Assembly (NCBI GenBank): GCA_946406095.1
Contig: CAMJJO010000028.1
Coordinates: 1-15,042 of the forward strand
Length of the DNA stretch: 15,042 nucleotides
Reading direction: 5' to 3'
DNA from: an uncultured Bacteroidales bacterium
GTDB lineage: Bacteria; Bacteroidota; Bacteroidia; Bacteroidales; UBA932
Each line of letters opens with the position of its first letter. Position 1 is the first letter of the stretch. A program made the translations under genes and the position numbers. This document shows positions 1 through 7,869 of this stretch, piece by piece. The notes below the pieces were generated by a model, which made no database searches, was not told the origin of the DNA, and saw only the letters and a list, made by a program, of their open reading frames with translations.

Positions 1-51
1 TGGCTGTCCGTCATTTCCCTATATGAATCCTTGGTTTTCACGTGCCTTAGG

Positions 52-86
52 CAAAGATAGAAAAAAAAGACTATCTATTGTCGAAA
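52..86 (-). promoter_or_regulatory. Probable Bacteroidota promoter for a gene beyond the left edge
   Basis: Read on the minus strand, a TATCTTTG -7 box occupies 59-52, and a TTTCG sequence about 22 bases upstream (86-82) could serve as the -33 element. It lies immediately after the stop of the CE12-CE8 gene and points left, so it would drive a gene outside the window. A minus-strand ATG at 14-12, preceded by AGGGA, could be that gene's start, but only four codons are visible and I cannot identify it. Confidence 0.5.
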
Positions 87-1723
87 GGATTCCATTTTAT
101 GCCGTCCTGCTCCTGGAACATTACCTTCTCGAAGCTGTATTCCGCAGCCTGGCGGTCGCTTAGCTGGCGGCTCCATTTTACACGTTCCTTCTTGGATGCA
201 GCACCGGGGCCAAAGTTTTTGTACTCAGCATAATAGGAGTTCTTCTTGGTATCCGGCTTGCCAGGCTTCTCCCAGTCGTGCCAGCCCTCGGCCACAATGT
301 GATTCCCAAGCTCGCACTCCAGGAAAACCGTCTTGGCATAAGCGCCCCAGGGACGGCCGAGATAGCACTTGTCGATGCTGGGGGCGGCGGTCAGCTTGCA
401 GTTCTTGAACACATAGCCGTACTTCTGCCCGGGCAGGGTGGAGGAGGCGGTCACATAGCTGTTCTTCTTGCTGTGGATGGTGCAGTTCTCGAAGAAGGCG
501 ATCGAGGGGCCGAAGATGAAGTCTGTCGTGCCCTCTATGTAGCAGTCCAGGAAGTAGTTACGCTTGATTCCTCCCTCCTTGCCATAACGGCCGTAAGTGT
601 AGACAGTATCCTGGTTGCCGATCAGGCGGCAGCGGTGGAAGAAGAGGAAGTCGCCGTCGGTGAAGAGTGCCACCGCCTGACCTATCTCCTTGCCCTCGCC
701 GGCGCTGTTCTCTATGGTCAGATCTTCCATTGTCACATAGCTGGAGTGGATGTAGACGCTGGCGCTTCCGGAGGTTCCCATATTGAATCCCCCTACCGCC
801 CAGGGCTTGCGGGCGTACTTGTCGTAGGTGATGACTGTTTTTTCCGCGCCCTCGCCGCTGATGTGCAGGCGGAACTTGTTGTGGGGGATGGTCACCATCT
901 CCTTATAGATACCTGCGCGTATGCGGATGCGCGTGATGCGCTCGTGCGAGTAGTCGGGGCAGGCGTCGATGGCATCCTGCACTGTCATATAATCCCCGTG
1001 GCCGTCGGAAGAAACCACTATGTCATAGCTGGTCAGATGTTCCGCTATTTCCGGCAGCTGCGCCTTGATTTTCTCGCACACCAGTTCCGTCACCTTCCTG
1101 GCTCCGCAGGCAACTGTATGGGTGTTGTCGTTCTTGCCTGTGCTGATCATGAAATAGGGTTTGGAACCCTCGTCGCCGAGGCCCTCCAGCCAGTCGAGGG
1201 TAGAGGTGGTGATGTCCAGCAAGGGCACGTTCTCCTCTTCCGCAACCTGCTTCATCGCAGCGGGATAGTCGGTGTGGCAGTTGCGGTCCAGTTTGCCACC
1301 CTTGAACCAGCGGCGGGCCACAGGAGTCAGCAGGACCGGCTTCGCGCCCTTTTCCCGGGCGGTTCTGATGAAGAAACGGAGGTTGTCCTGATAGGCTCCG
1401 AATGCCGGAGCATAGCGCGCGGGATCACTCTCCTTGGCATCATTGTGGCCGAACTGGATGAACAGGTAATCCCCCGGCTGAAGGTTGGCTTCCACCTTGT
1501 CCCAGAGGCCCAAGTCCCTGAAGCTCTTGGTACTGCGCCCGTTCTGGGCATAGTTGATGACCTTCACTCCATCGTCCAGGAAGTTCTGGAACATCATTCC
1601 CCAGCCGCGTTCGGGCCCCGCCTTCGCAAGGTCCTTTTCCGCCATGGTGGAATCTCCGATGGTGTGGATGGTGAATGCGCTGCAGAGCAGCCAGTATATC
1701 GCCAAAATGCCTATCTTTTTCAT
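71..1723 (-). CDS. Two-domain pectin esterase: CE12-like SGNH acetylesterase fused to CE8 pectin methylesterase
   Basis: This 550-residue protein probably strips acetyl and methyl esters from pectin so that polygalacturonase can act. Residues 1-18 look like a signal peptide (MKKIGILAIYWLLCSAFT). The N-terminal SGNH domain (about 19-225) has GDST with Ser25, Gly62 in NGRSTKS, GHND with Asn94, and Asp199/His202 in DNTHT, as in rhamnogalacturonan acetylesterases. The C-terminal right-handed beta-helix (about 233-530) has the pectinesterase marks GQAVAL, GNQDT (Asp372), TDFIFG (Asp401) and LGRPW (Arg457), so both active sites look intact. I chose the ATG at 1723 because it begins the signal peptide. 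The frame stays open upstream to a GTG at 1783, but that start lies inside a hairpin and would bury the signal. It follows the GH28 gene by 77 bases, probably in the same transcript. Exact ester preference is inferred. Confidence 0.93.
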   Translation of the reverse strand: MKKIGILAIYWLLCSAFTIHTIGDSTMAEKDLAKAGPERGWGMMFQNFLDDGVKVINYAQNGRSTKSFRDLGLWDKVEANLQPGDYLFIQFGHNDAKESDPARYAPAFGAYQDNLRFFIRTAREKGAKPVLLTPVARRWFKGGKLDRNCHTDYPAAMKQVAEEENVPLLDITTSTLDWLEGLGDEGSKPYFMISTGKNDNTHTVACGARKVTELVCEKIKAQLPEIAEHLTSYDIVVSSDGHGDYMTVQDAIDACPDYSHERITRIRIRAGIYKEMVTIPHNKFRLHISGEGAEKTVITYDKYARKPWAVGGFNMGTSGSASVYIHSSYVTMEDLTIENSAGEGKEIGQAVALFTDGDFLFFHRCRLIGNQDTVYTYGRYGKEGGIKRNYFLDCYIEGTTDFIFGPSIAFFENCTIHSKKNSYVTASSTLPGQKYGYVFKNCKLTAAPSIDKCYLGRPWGAYAKTVFLECELGNHIVAEGWHDWEKPGKPDTKKNSYYAEYKNFGPGAASKKERVKWSRQLSDRQAAEYSFEKVMFQEQDGIKWNPFDNR

Positions 1724-1765
1724 CGTTTCGGGTATATATCTGATTATCAAGTATTTATCAATATA

Positions 1766-1789
1766 CGTCTGGTACCTTCTCACCAGACG
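1766..1789 (-). other. Perfect 8-bp inverted repeat between GH28 and esterase genes
   Basis: CGTCTGGT at 1766-1773 and ACCAGACG at 1782-1789 are exact inverted repeats separated by 8 bases. In the minus-strand transcript the hairpin falls just after the GH28 stop codon and before an A+T-rich leader of the esterase gene. No T-run follows it on the minus strand, so it is not a classical terminator. It may be an RNA processing or stability element, or an operator. Confidence 0.45.
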
Positions 1790-1800
1790 CCTTCGCGTAA

Positions 1801-3279
1801 CTATCTGTCATTCAACGGAATATCCGCAACGGGCACGCCGTTGACCAGGACGTTGTCGAAGGTAATGCCGGTGGCGAAGTGGATTTCCGCGGGTTTGTCG
1901 GCCGTAAAGCTGCTGTTGGCGAAGGAGATGCCGCTGATGGGCAGTTCGGGCAGGCCGTTGATGAAGATTGCCTGTTTGGCGCCGGAGCAGGTGATGTCCG
2001 AGAAGTGCACGTCCCGCATCTCGGGAGTAGTCTCGTCTACTTCGACAATGGGCTCGACTACGCCGTCAGCCATATCTGAAGCAGCAACTCCTGCATAATA
2101 GAGATTGAAGATAACCCCGTAGCTTACAATATCTTTCATGTAGATATGGTCGCACCAGATATCCTTCACCAGTCCGCCGCGGCCGCGGGTGCTCTTGAAG
2201 CGCAGGCCCACATCCGTGCCGATGAAACGGCAGTTGCTGACCTTGATATTCTCCACCCCGCCGGACATCTCGCTACCAATCACGAATCCTCCGTGACCGT
2301 GATAGACCGTGCAGTCGGAGATGATGAGATTGCGGCACTTGCGTGCGTGGCGCCGGCCGTCCGCGTCCTTTCCGGACTTTATGCAGATGGCGTCATCCCC
2401 AACATCGAAGGAGGATCCGGTGAGGATCACGTTCTCGCAGGCGTCGATGTCGATGCCGTCGCCATTGGCGGAGTAGTGCGGGTTGCGCACGGTTATATCT
2501 TTTATTGTCAGATCTTTGCACCAGAGGGGATGAAGGTTCCAGCAGGGGCTGTTCTGGAAGGTGCAGTCCTGGAGGAGGATGCGTTCGCAGTTCCGCAGGC
2601 TGACCATCACCGGGCGGAGGAAGGTTTTGATTTCCTGCTCGTCCAGCGAAGGATCCGGGTAGTTCAGGCTGCCTGCGGTGGCACGGGCTTTGGCATATCC
2701 CTCGTCCGGGAACCAGACCTTGCCGTCTTCGCTCACAAGGCCGCCACGCTTGAGGATTTCTTTCCACTGGTCGTCGGAGACTTTGCGACGCTTTACCTCG
2801 CGCCAGAACTCACCGCTGCCGTCGATCACGCCGCCGCCGGTGATGGCGATGTCGGTCGCACCCTCGGCGTGGATGGGGCTGAGGCACCTGCGGACATCAA
2901 GCCCCTCGAAGTTGGTGTCGATGATGGGGTAAAGGGCCTGATCAGGATCGAATACTATGATGGCGTTCTTGTCGACGTTCAGTTCGATGTGGCTCTGAAG
3001 GCCGATGGGGCCGGTGCGCCATATTCCGGCAGGCACAATCAACTTGCCACCGCCCTGCTCCGAAAGCTTGGCGATTGCATTGGCGAAGGCCTGGGTGTTC
3101 AGAGTTTTGCCATCCGGCACGCCGCCGAAGTCGCAAAGGTTCACACTGCGCGAAGGAATGCGGGGAGCCTGAACCTCCGACATCTCGAAGGGAAGGTCTT
3201 TGTAAAGGTCGTTATCCGCTTTGCACGCACCCAGAAGGGCGATTGCGGCAAAGAGAAGCATCAGTTTGCGGGCTTTCAT
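1801..3279 (-). CDS. GH28 polygalacturonase-family lipoprotein
   Basis: This 492-residue protein is a glycoside hydrolase of family 28, which hydrolyses alpha-1,4-linked galacturonic acid in homogalacturonan or rhamnogalacturonan. The N-terminus is a lipoprotein signal with lipobox LGAC and Cys19; acidic residues (Asp22, Asp24) follow, in keeping with possible export to the outer surface. The beta-helix fold starts with the usual NLCDFGGVPDGKT segment (47-59). Catalytic motifs are complete: NGDGID (Asp274), GDD (Asp295/Asp296) followed by KSG, GHG (His329) and RFK (Arg360, Lys362). An insertion at about 160-215 is typical of the longer Bacteroidales members. It is the first gene of a promoter-led unit and is followed by the CE12-CE8 esterase, which would prepare its substrate. 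Whether it acts exo or endo cannot be told from sequence. Confidence 0.94.
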   Translation of the reverse strand: MKARKLMLLFAAIALLGACKADNDLYKDLPFEMSEVQAPRIPSRSVNLCDFGGVPDGKTLNTQAFANAIAKLSEQGGGKLIVPAGIWRTGPIGLQSHIELNVDKNAIIVFDPDQALYPIIDTNFEGLDVRRCLSPIHAEGATDIAITGGGVIDGSGEFWREVKRRKVSDDQWKEILKRGGLVSEDGKVWFPDEGYAKARATAGSLNYPDPSLDEQEIKTFLRPVMVSLRNCERILLQDCTFQNSPCWNLHPLWCKDLTIKDITVRNPHYSANGDGIDIDACENVILTGSSFDVGDDAICIKSGKDADGRRHARKCRNLIISDCTVYHGHGGFVIGSEMSGGVENIKVSNCRFIGTDVGLRFKSTRGRGGLVKDIWCDHIYMKDIVSYGVIFNLYYAGVAASDMADGVVEPIVEVDETTPEMRDVHFSDITCSGAKQAIFINGLPELPISGISFANSSFTADKPAEIHFATGITFDNVLVNGVPVADIPLNDR

Positions 3280-3306
3280 CGGTTATCAGTTAATGTCTCT
3301 ATCTTG

Positions 3307-3314
3307 CAAAGATA
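3307..3314 (-). promoter_or_regulatory. -7 box of the GH28 gene promoter
   Basis: The minus strand reads TATCTTTG here, a match to the Bacteroidota -7 box TAnnTTTG, and the start codon lies 28 bases downstream. No TTTG is present at the expected -33 distance (around 3334-3337). That position is instead taken by the GTGCACGGGCAC dyad. A weak -33 suggests dependence on an activator, or control by a protein bound at the dyad. Confidence 0.65.
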
Positions 3315-3327
3315 GAAACAATTTCCG

Positions 3328-3348
3328 AAAAACCGTGCCCGTGCACGG
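3328..3348 (-). terminator. Probable intrinsic terminator after the GH43-esterase gene
   Basis: Downstream of the stop codon at 3371-3373, the minus strand reads CCGTGC-ACGG-GCACGG (3348 to 3333), a 6-bp GC-only stem apart from one A/T pair, with a 4-base loop. It is followed directly by TTTTT (3332-3328). This is the form of a rho-independent terminator for the kduD-kduI-DUF4861-GH43 unit. The same bases contain the 13-base element shared with the kduD leader, so an operator role is the alternative, or the two roles may coexist. Confidence 0.6.
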
Positions 3349-3370
3349 AAATCTGTGAGGATAATGAGAT

Positions 3371-6094
3371 TTATTTCAGAAACCGGTCGGCAAAAGCTAT
3401 GTATCGCTCCCAGTCGTAGGGTGTTATGTCGTGCTTGCCCGGGCAGATGTGGCGCCCCAGGCGGTTTTCGGCACCATACAGGTCATATACCTTGGAGGCT
3501 TCTTTCTGCGAAAGTTCTTCCCCTGTCGGGTCCGCCCAGAGATCCTCCGAGCAGCTCTGTACATAGAGCGGACGAGGCGCGATCAGGGCAAGGAGTTCAT
3601 GCTGGTCTATAGGCAGAAGCTGCTCATTGTCGGCATATTTGTAGAAATTGGGGCACCACCAGTGCGGGAAGCTGCTGCCTATCCTCCGGAGGGTCTCCCC
3701 GTAATGTCTGCGGGAGATGGCTGCTCCGCCGCAGCCGGATGCGTTGGAGATGACTAGCGCAAAGCGCTGGTCGGTGGCTCCTGCCCAGAGGGCGGTCTTT
3801 CCGAGGCGGGAATGGCCCAGGACGGCAACTTTGTCTGCCGCCACGTCGGGATCCGTTTCCAGATAATCCAAGGCTCTGGAGAGCCCCCAGGCCCAGGCAG
3901 CTATGTTGCCCCAGGAATCGCCCTTGCGCTCTTCAGGGCCATAATAACCAATAACGCCGTTACGGAAACCGTCGTCAAAGTCCGGATCTACATCATTATA
4001 GCAGAATGTCGCCACGGCATATCCATGGTCTATCGCGTATTCGAACGGCCAGCGGTAACTCTTGCTACCGCGGATAATGGAAGCATTCCCTTGGAAATTA
4101 GCTCCAAGAAACACAGGTGCCGGAACGCCGGTTTTGGGAGCATACATCAGGAGCGTAAGCCCTTGTGTCTCGGCTGCATCGAACCACACTCGCACCTGCT
4201 TGCGAATAGCCTTTCCGCCGAAGGCATCCCCCGATTCAAGCAACTTGAAATGCATTTCGGAAGGCCGCCCTACAGGTGACTTGCCATAGATTTCGCTCGC
4301 GAACATTTCCAGCAGTTCGGGCCTGCGCTTGCGCTCCCAGGTCTTCACATCCTTAACCTTCTTGCCGTTATTCAGCGTCAGCGCATCCGGGAGTTCATAG
4401 GAAGGCACCTTGGACTCGTCGTACTGATAACTCTTGTGGTCGCCAAGTTCCCGGGTGATGCGGAAATCGGTCACATCCAGCCAGCCGCCGTCATTCTTCT
4501 GTTTAGAACGGTCGCACCAGAAAGCAAACCTGGCCCCGACCCACTGCCCGGGGGCGCAGACGAATCCACTCGGCATCTTCACATACTCGCTGCCGTCCAG
4601 GCTATAACTGAAGCGCGCCACGACCTCGCCTTCCGCGAGGCGAGGATATACCTGGATGCTGGTCCATACCTCAGCCTTTCCGTCCACATACGGCAGGTCC
4701 GTGATCTTCTTCACCTGCTCGGCAGAGTCTTTATCAGCCGCCTTGCATACCACATACTGAAGCTCTGCAAGTCCACCCTTGTCCACCAGCCGGAGAGCGG
4801 CATAATCATTACCCATAACAGTAATGCCGGCATCCTCTCCAAGGCCGTCTTTATGCGGAGCGAACGTCAATTTTGCGAAGACTTTGAAACGCTCCTCCGG
4901 AAACTTCTGGGTGAGCAGGTTTTTCCTACCGCGAAGGTTCTTGGAAGGAAGTTTTTGAAATACGGAGAAAAGACGGACTCCTCCATCTGGAAGGCTATAA
5001 TGCCAGTAGGGAGAAGGAACGCAGGGATACTGCCATTCCAGATCCAGTCCGTATGGCTTGTATACAGCACCGTTATGCTGCCTGTCCCACTCGTTATAAG
5101 GGATATTGGTCACCCCGAAAGGAGCCTCCCAACTCTCCACGGGCAGGCCGCAGCCATCGCCGTCCGGATCATCCCCTATAACCGGCCACCCGTCCTCTTT
5201 CCAGACCATGGGCTGAAGGTGCACGATGCGTCCGTAAGCGCCCTTATCCTGGAAGTGGATGAACCAATGCGTGCCCTTGGGAGTATCCACCCAAGCGCCC
5301 TGGTGAGGGCCGTTGATGGTGCCCTCGCCCGGAGCCATCACGATACGTTCTTCGTAAGGGCCGAAAGGATCGTCGGAGCGCAGAACGGTCTGCCAACCAG
5401 TTTTCACCCCACCGGCGGGGGCAAAGATATAGTACTTGCCGTCGCGCTTGTACATCTTGGTTCCTTCTATTGTAGGCTGGGTGGCGTGCCCGTCGAAAAC
5501 CATACGCGACGGACCTGTCAAAGAAGTGCCGTCCGGTGACATCGGCGCCACGAACAACACGCTCTTGACTCCCGCCCGCGAGCCGGCACAACCGTGGCTC
5601 AGGTAGGCCTTTCCATCCTCATCCCAGAAAGGACAGGGGTCGATGAAACCACGGCCTTTATACACCCACACCGGCTTTTCCCACTCTCCGCGGGGGTTCT
5701 GGGTACGCACCATAAAGATTCCACGGTCCGGATCCCCGCAATAAATGTAGAACCAGCCGTCATGATAGCGGATTGCCGGAGCCCATACGCCGTTCCCGTG
5801 CTGAACCCGGGTCGGAGTTAGAGGCTTGAATGCATACTCATAGTCGGCCAGGGCCGCTCCAACCAGCTGCCAGTTGACAAGGTCCCTGGAATGAAGAATC
5901 GGCAGCCCGGGGAAAAAATTGAAAGAGGATGCCGTCATATAGTAATCATCCCCCACACGGCAGACATCCGGATCGGAATAATCCGTGTGGATGATGGGGT
6001 TGCTGTAGCGCACGGGAGCCTTTTCAGGCATCTTGGACAATGCCACCGGCACCGCAAGCAGCAGCGCCATCGAAATAACGGCAATTCTTTTCAT
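3371..6094 (-). CDS. GH43 glycosidase fused to a CE15/CE19-like esterase
   Basis: This secreted 907-residue protein joins two enzymes. Residues 1-20 form a signal peptide. The GH43 five-blade propeller (about 28-330) has its three acidic residues at Asp41 (SDPDV), Asp152 (FIDPCPFW) and Glu210 (TIEGTKM). A beta-sandwich of the xylosidase C-terminal kind follows (about 340-550). The last third (about 558-907) is an alpha/beta-hydrolase with GHSRLGK (Ser762), NFQGN, SNASGCGGAA, SEDLWADP (Glu850/Asp851) and GKHD (His888), resembling glucuronoyl esterases (CE15) and the related pectin methylesterases (CE19). GH43 enzymes typically release arabinose or xylose; in this pectin cluster a side-chain trimming and de-esterifying role is likely. 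The 13-base gap to the upstream DUF4861 gene implies one transcript. Substrates of both halves are inferred; the fold assignments are firm. Confidence 0.92.
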   Translation of the reverse strand: MKRIAVISMALLLAVPVALSKMPEKAPVRYSNPIIHTDYSDPDVCRVGDDYYMTASSFNFFPGLPILHSRDLVNWQLVGAALADYEYAFKPLTPTRVQHGNGVWAPAIRYHDGWFYIYCGDPDRGIFMVRTQNPRGEWEKPVWVYKGRGFIDPCPFWDEDGKAYLSHGCAGSRAGVKSVLFVAPMSPDGTSLTGPSRMVFDGHATQPTIEGTKMYKRDGKYYIFAPAGGVKTGWQTVLRSDDPFGPYEERIVMAPGEGTINGPHQGAWVDTPKGTHWFIHFQDKGAYGRIVHLQPMVWKEDGWPVIGDDPDGDGCGLPVESWEAPFGVTNIPYNEWDRQHNGAVYKPYGLDLEWQYPCVPSPYWHYSLPDGGVRLFSVFQKLPSKNLRGRKNLLTQKFPEERFKVFAKLTFAPHKDGLGEDAGITVMGNDYAALRLVDKGGLAELQYVVCKAADKDSAEQVKKITDLPYVDGKAEVWTSIQVYPRLAEGEVVARFSYSLDGSEYVKMPSGFVCAPGQWVGARFAFWCDRSKQKNDGGWLDVTDFRITRELGDHKSYQYDESKVPSYELPDALTLNNGKKVKDVKTWERKRRPELLEMFASEIYGKSPVGRPSEMHFKLLESGDAFGGKAIRKQVRVWFDAAETQGLTLLMYAPKTGVPAPVFLGANFQGNASIIRGSKSYRWPFEYAIDHGYAVATFCYNDVDPDFDDGFRNGVIGYYGPEERKGDSWGNIAAWAWGLSRALDYLETDPDVAADKVAVLGHSRLGKTALWAGATDQRFALVISNASGCGGAAISRRHYGETLRRIGSSFPHWWCPNFYKYADNEQLLPIDQHELLALIAPRPLYVQSCSEDLWADPTGEELSQKEASKVYDLYGAENRLGRHICPGKHDITPYDWERYIAFADRFLK

Positions 6095-6107
6095 AAATTA
6101 CAGATAA

Positions 6108-6968
6108 TCAAAAGCTTGCAGCAAGCACAAACCACTCTGCGGAGCCGGTGATATCGCCCTTGCTCCAGCAGGAACCGAACCAGTATTCGAGGGTCTGCCC
6201 GGCTGCAATCTTCTTGAGGCAGGCACCGTGGCGTTCCTCGTCGATCAGGGTCACACAGTCCGCTTGAGGCAGGATGACCGCAACCCCGAGCATTCCATCC
6301 TCGGGTTCGACGCTGGTGTCGGAGGCGTGCTCCCAGATTGCGTAGTAATCCTCTCCGAAAGCCTCCGCCTCGATAGTCTCTTTCTTGTTATGGCGGAAGA
6401 TTCCGGCTGCGATAGTCAGCGAATCGGTATCGAAAGTGTAGGTGTCTTCAACCTTGCAGAAGTAGCAGTCGGCAAAGACCGTAACCTTTTTGTCCAGAGA
6501 CACTTTCACATCCCCCGCCTGCCACTCCGGGTAGTGCAGGACGAAGGAGACCTCGCTCGGGCTTTCGCTCAGTATCTCACTGCTGCGGTAGTTGGTCGCA
6601 GGATAGCAGAGTTTCCCGTCGAGATAAGGCACCGATGCACCTCCACCGAGGCTGACAGCCACTTTGTAGCAGTCCTTCCCGCCGTGGTCCTTGTGGTAAT
6701 AATTGCCGTTCCCGGGCTTGACGGCCTCGGCGTACCAGTCGTTTGCCACCAGCGCTCCGGGCAGTTTCACCCAGATGTCGATTCCGGGAGAGGTTGGATT
6801 CCCCTCCAGGGCCTTGCCGTAAAAGCGGCCGGCGATAAGGTTGTTCTCGAAGACAAAGTCGTCGGCGCGCTCAGGCACTTCGCGGGCCATCACTTTCTGC
6901 TCTTCCGGCTTCCCGGCGCAAGAGGCCAGCAGCGCAAACGCCAACGCTATAACTACAATTCTTTTCAT
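6108..6968 (-). CDS. DUF4861 family lipoprotein, short form
   Basis: This 286-residue protein has a lipoprotein signal (MKRIVVIALAFALLASC, lipobox LASC, Cys17). The rest resembles DUF4861, a domain often found next to pectin and uronate genes in Bacteroidota and without a known reaction. Recognisable segments are VPERADDFVFENN, GIDIWVK, YYHKDHGGKDCYKV and NYRSSEIL. Compared with my recollection of family members, the usual N-terminal part of roughly 100 residues before VPER is absent, and Cys17 is only about 15 residues from it. The frame is intact, so this looks like a natural short form and not a decayed gene. It sits between kduI (57 bases upstream) and the GH43 fusion (13 bases downstream). 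A carbohydrate-binding, epimerase-like or uronate-processing role at the cell envelope is possible but unproven. Confidence 0.82.
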   Translation of the reverse strand: MKRIVVIALAFALLASCAGKPEEQKVMAREVPERADDFVFENNLIAGRFYGKALEGNPTSPGIDIWVKLPGALVANDWYAEAVKPGNGNYYHKDHGGKDCYKVAVSLGGGASVPYLDGKLCYPATNYRSSEILSESPSEVSFVLHYPEWQAGDVKVSLDKKVTVFADCYFCKVEDTYTFDTDSLTIAAGIFRHNKKETIEAEAFGEDYYAIWEHASDTSVEPEDGMLGVAVILPQADCVTLIDEERHGACLKKIAAGQTLEYWFGSCWSKGDITGSAEWFVLAASF

Positions 6969-7025
6969 TTTGTTCCCGTTTTATATGGTTTTCCCATTTT
7001 GGCTGGTTTTTCGGAACAGACGGAG

Positions 7026-7868
7026 CTATTTCAGCTGATCTGTCGCGACCCAGTCCATGTCGTTATAATCGTCGTTCTCGCCGCACATACCCCAGATGAA
7101 GGTATAGTTGCGGGTAGCGCAGGCACTGTGGATGCTCCATTGGGGCGAGATGACCGCCTCTTCGTTGTGCATCCAGATGTGGCGGGTCTCCTGAGGCTCT
7201 CCCATGAAATGGCAGACAGCCGCACCGTCCGGAACTTCGAAATAGAAGTAGACCTCCATACGGCGGTCGTGAGTGTGCGCCGGCATAGTGTTCCAGGTGC
7301 TGCCGGGAGCGAGTTCGGTCATGCCCATCTGCAGCTGGCAGCAGGGCACCACCTCCTTGACCAGCAGGCGGTTGATGGTGCGTTCGTTGCTTTCTTCGAG
7401 GCTGCCGAGATGCATCACCACGGCATCCTTCTTACTCACTTTCTTCACTCCGGTCTCCCTATGGGCGGTGGCGGAGCAGAAGTAGAAGTGAGCTGGCTTT
7501 GCGGGATCGTCGCTGCAGAAGGTGACGTGGCGGTTGCCGCGGCCTACATAGAGCGCCTCCTTGTATTCAAGGTGGAAGGATTCCTCACCGACCTTCACCG
7601 TGCCGGCTCCACCGACGTTGATGATGCCTAGCTCGCGGCGCTGGGTGAAGAAGTCCGCGCGCAGCACCTCGGGAGCACTCAGCAGCAGCTCTTCCTTCAC
7701 CGGAACTGCTCCTCCCGCAATGATGCGGTCGAACATCGAATATACCATATTGATTTCATCCGCAACCATCAGGTTCTGAACCAGATACTCCTTGCGGATG
7801 CGTTCGGTGTCGTAATGTTTTGCGTCGACGTTGCTGGACGCCTGGCGCACAGTGCAATTGATCTTCAT
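7026..7868 (-). CDS. kduI: 5-keto-4-deoxyuronate isomerase (KduI)
   Basis: KduI interconverts 4-deoxy-L-threo-5-hexosulose uronate and 3-deoxy-D-glycero-2,5-hexodiulosonate in the cytoplasm, the step after unsaturated galacturonate leaves pectin oligomers. At 280 residues it matches the family length (278 in E. coli). The cupin zinc site is complete: His198 and His200 in PAHTHDRRMEVY, Glu205, and His247 in WSIHSACAT, each two positions beyond its E. coli counterpart. The N-terminus (MKINCTVRQASSNVDAKHYD) is typical and has no signal peptide. Only one base separates the kduD stop from this ATG, so translation is probably coupled. KduD performs the next step. The substrate must come from a pectate lyase plus a GH88/GH105 enzyme, none of which is in this window. 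Confidence 0.97.
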   Translation of the reverse strand: MKINCTVRQASSNVDAKHYDTERIRKEYLVQNLMVADEINMVYSMFDRIIAGGAVPVKEELLLSAPEVLRADFFTQRRELGIINVGGAGTVKVGEESFHLEYKEALYVGRGNRHVTFCSDDPAKPAHFYFCSATAHRETGVKKVSKKDAVVMHLGSLEESNERTINRLLVKEVVPCCQLQMGMTELAPGSTWNTMPAHTHDRRMEVYFYFEVPDGAAVCHFMGEPQETRHIWMHNEEAVISPQWSIHSACATRNYTFIWGMCGENDDYNDMDWVATDQLK

Positions 7869-7869
7869 G

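Noticed and set aside
31..50. Possible third copy of the GTGCACGGGCAC element (CACGTGCC region)
   Set aside because: Only about six bases agree and the dyad is missing, so it cannot be told from chance.
278..2098. Long plus-strand open frame (606 codons) opposite the esterase and GH28 genes
   Set aside because: It is the antisense shadow of two firmly identified genes in GC-rich DNA. The translation is rich in Val, Ala, His and Asp with no known motif, and it crosses the boundary between two minus-strand genes.
6228..7631. Plus-strand open frame of 467 codons across the DUF4861 and kduI genes
   Set aside because: It is antisense to two recognisable proteins, spans their intergenic gap, and shows no domain or start signal.
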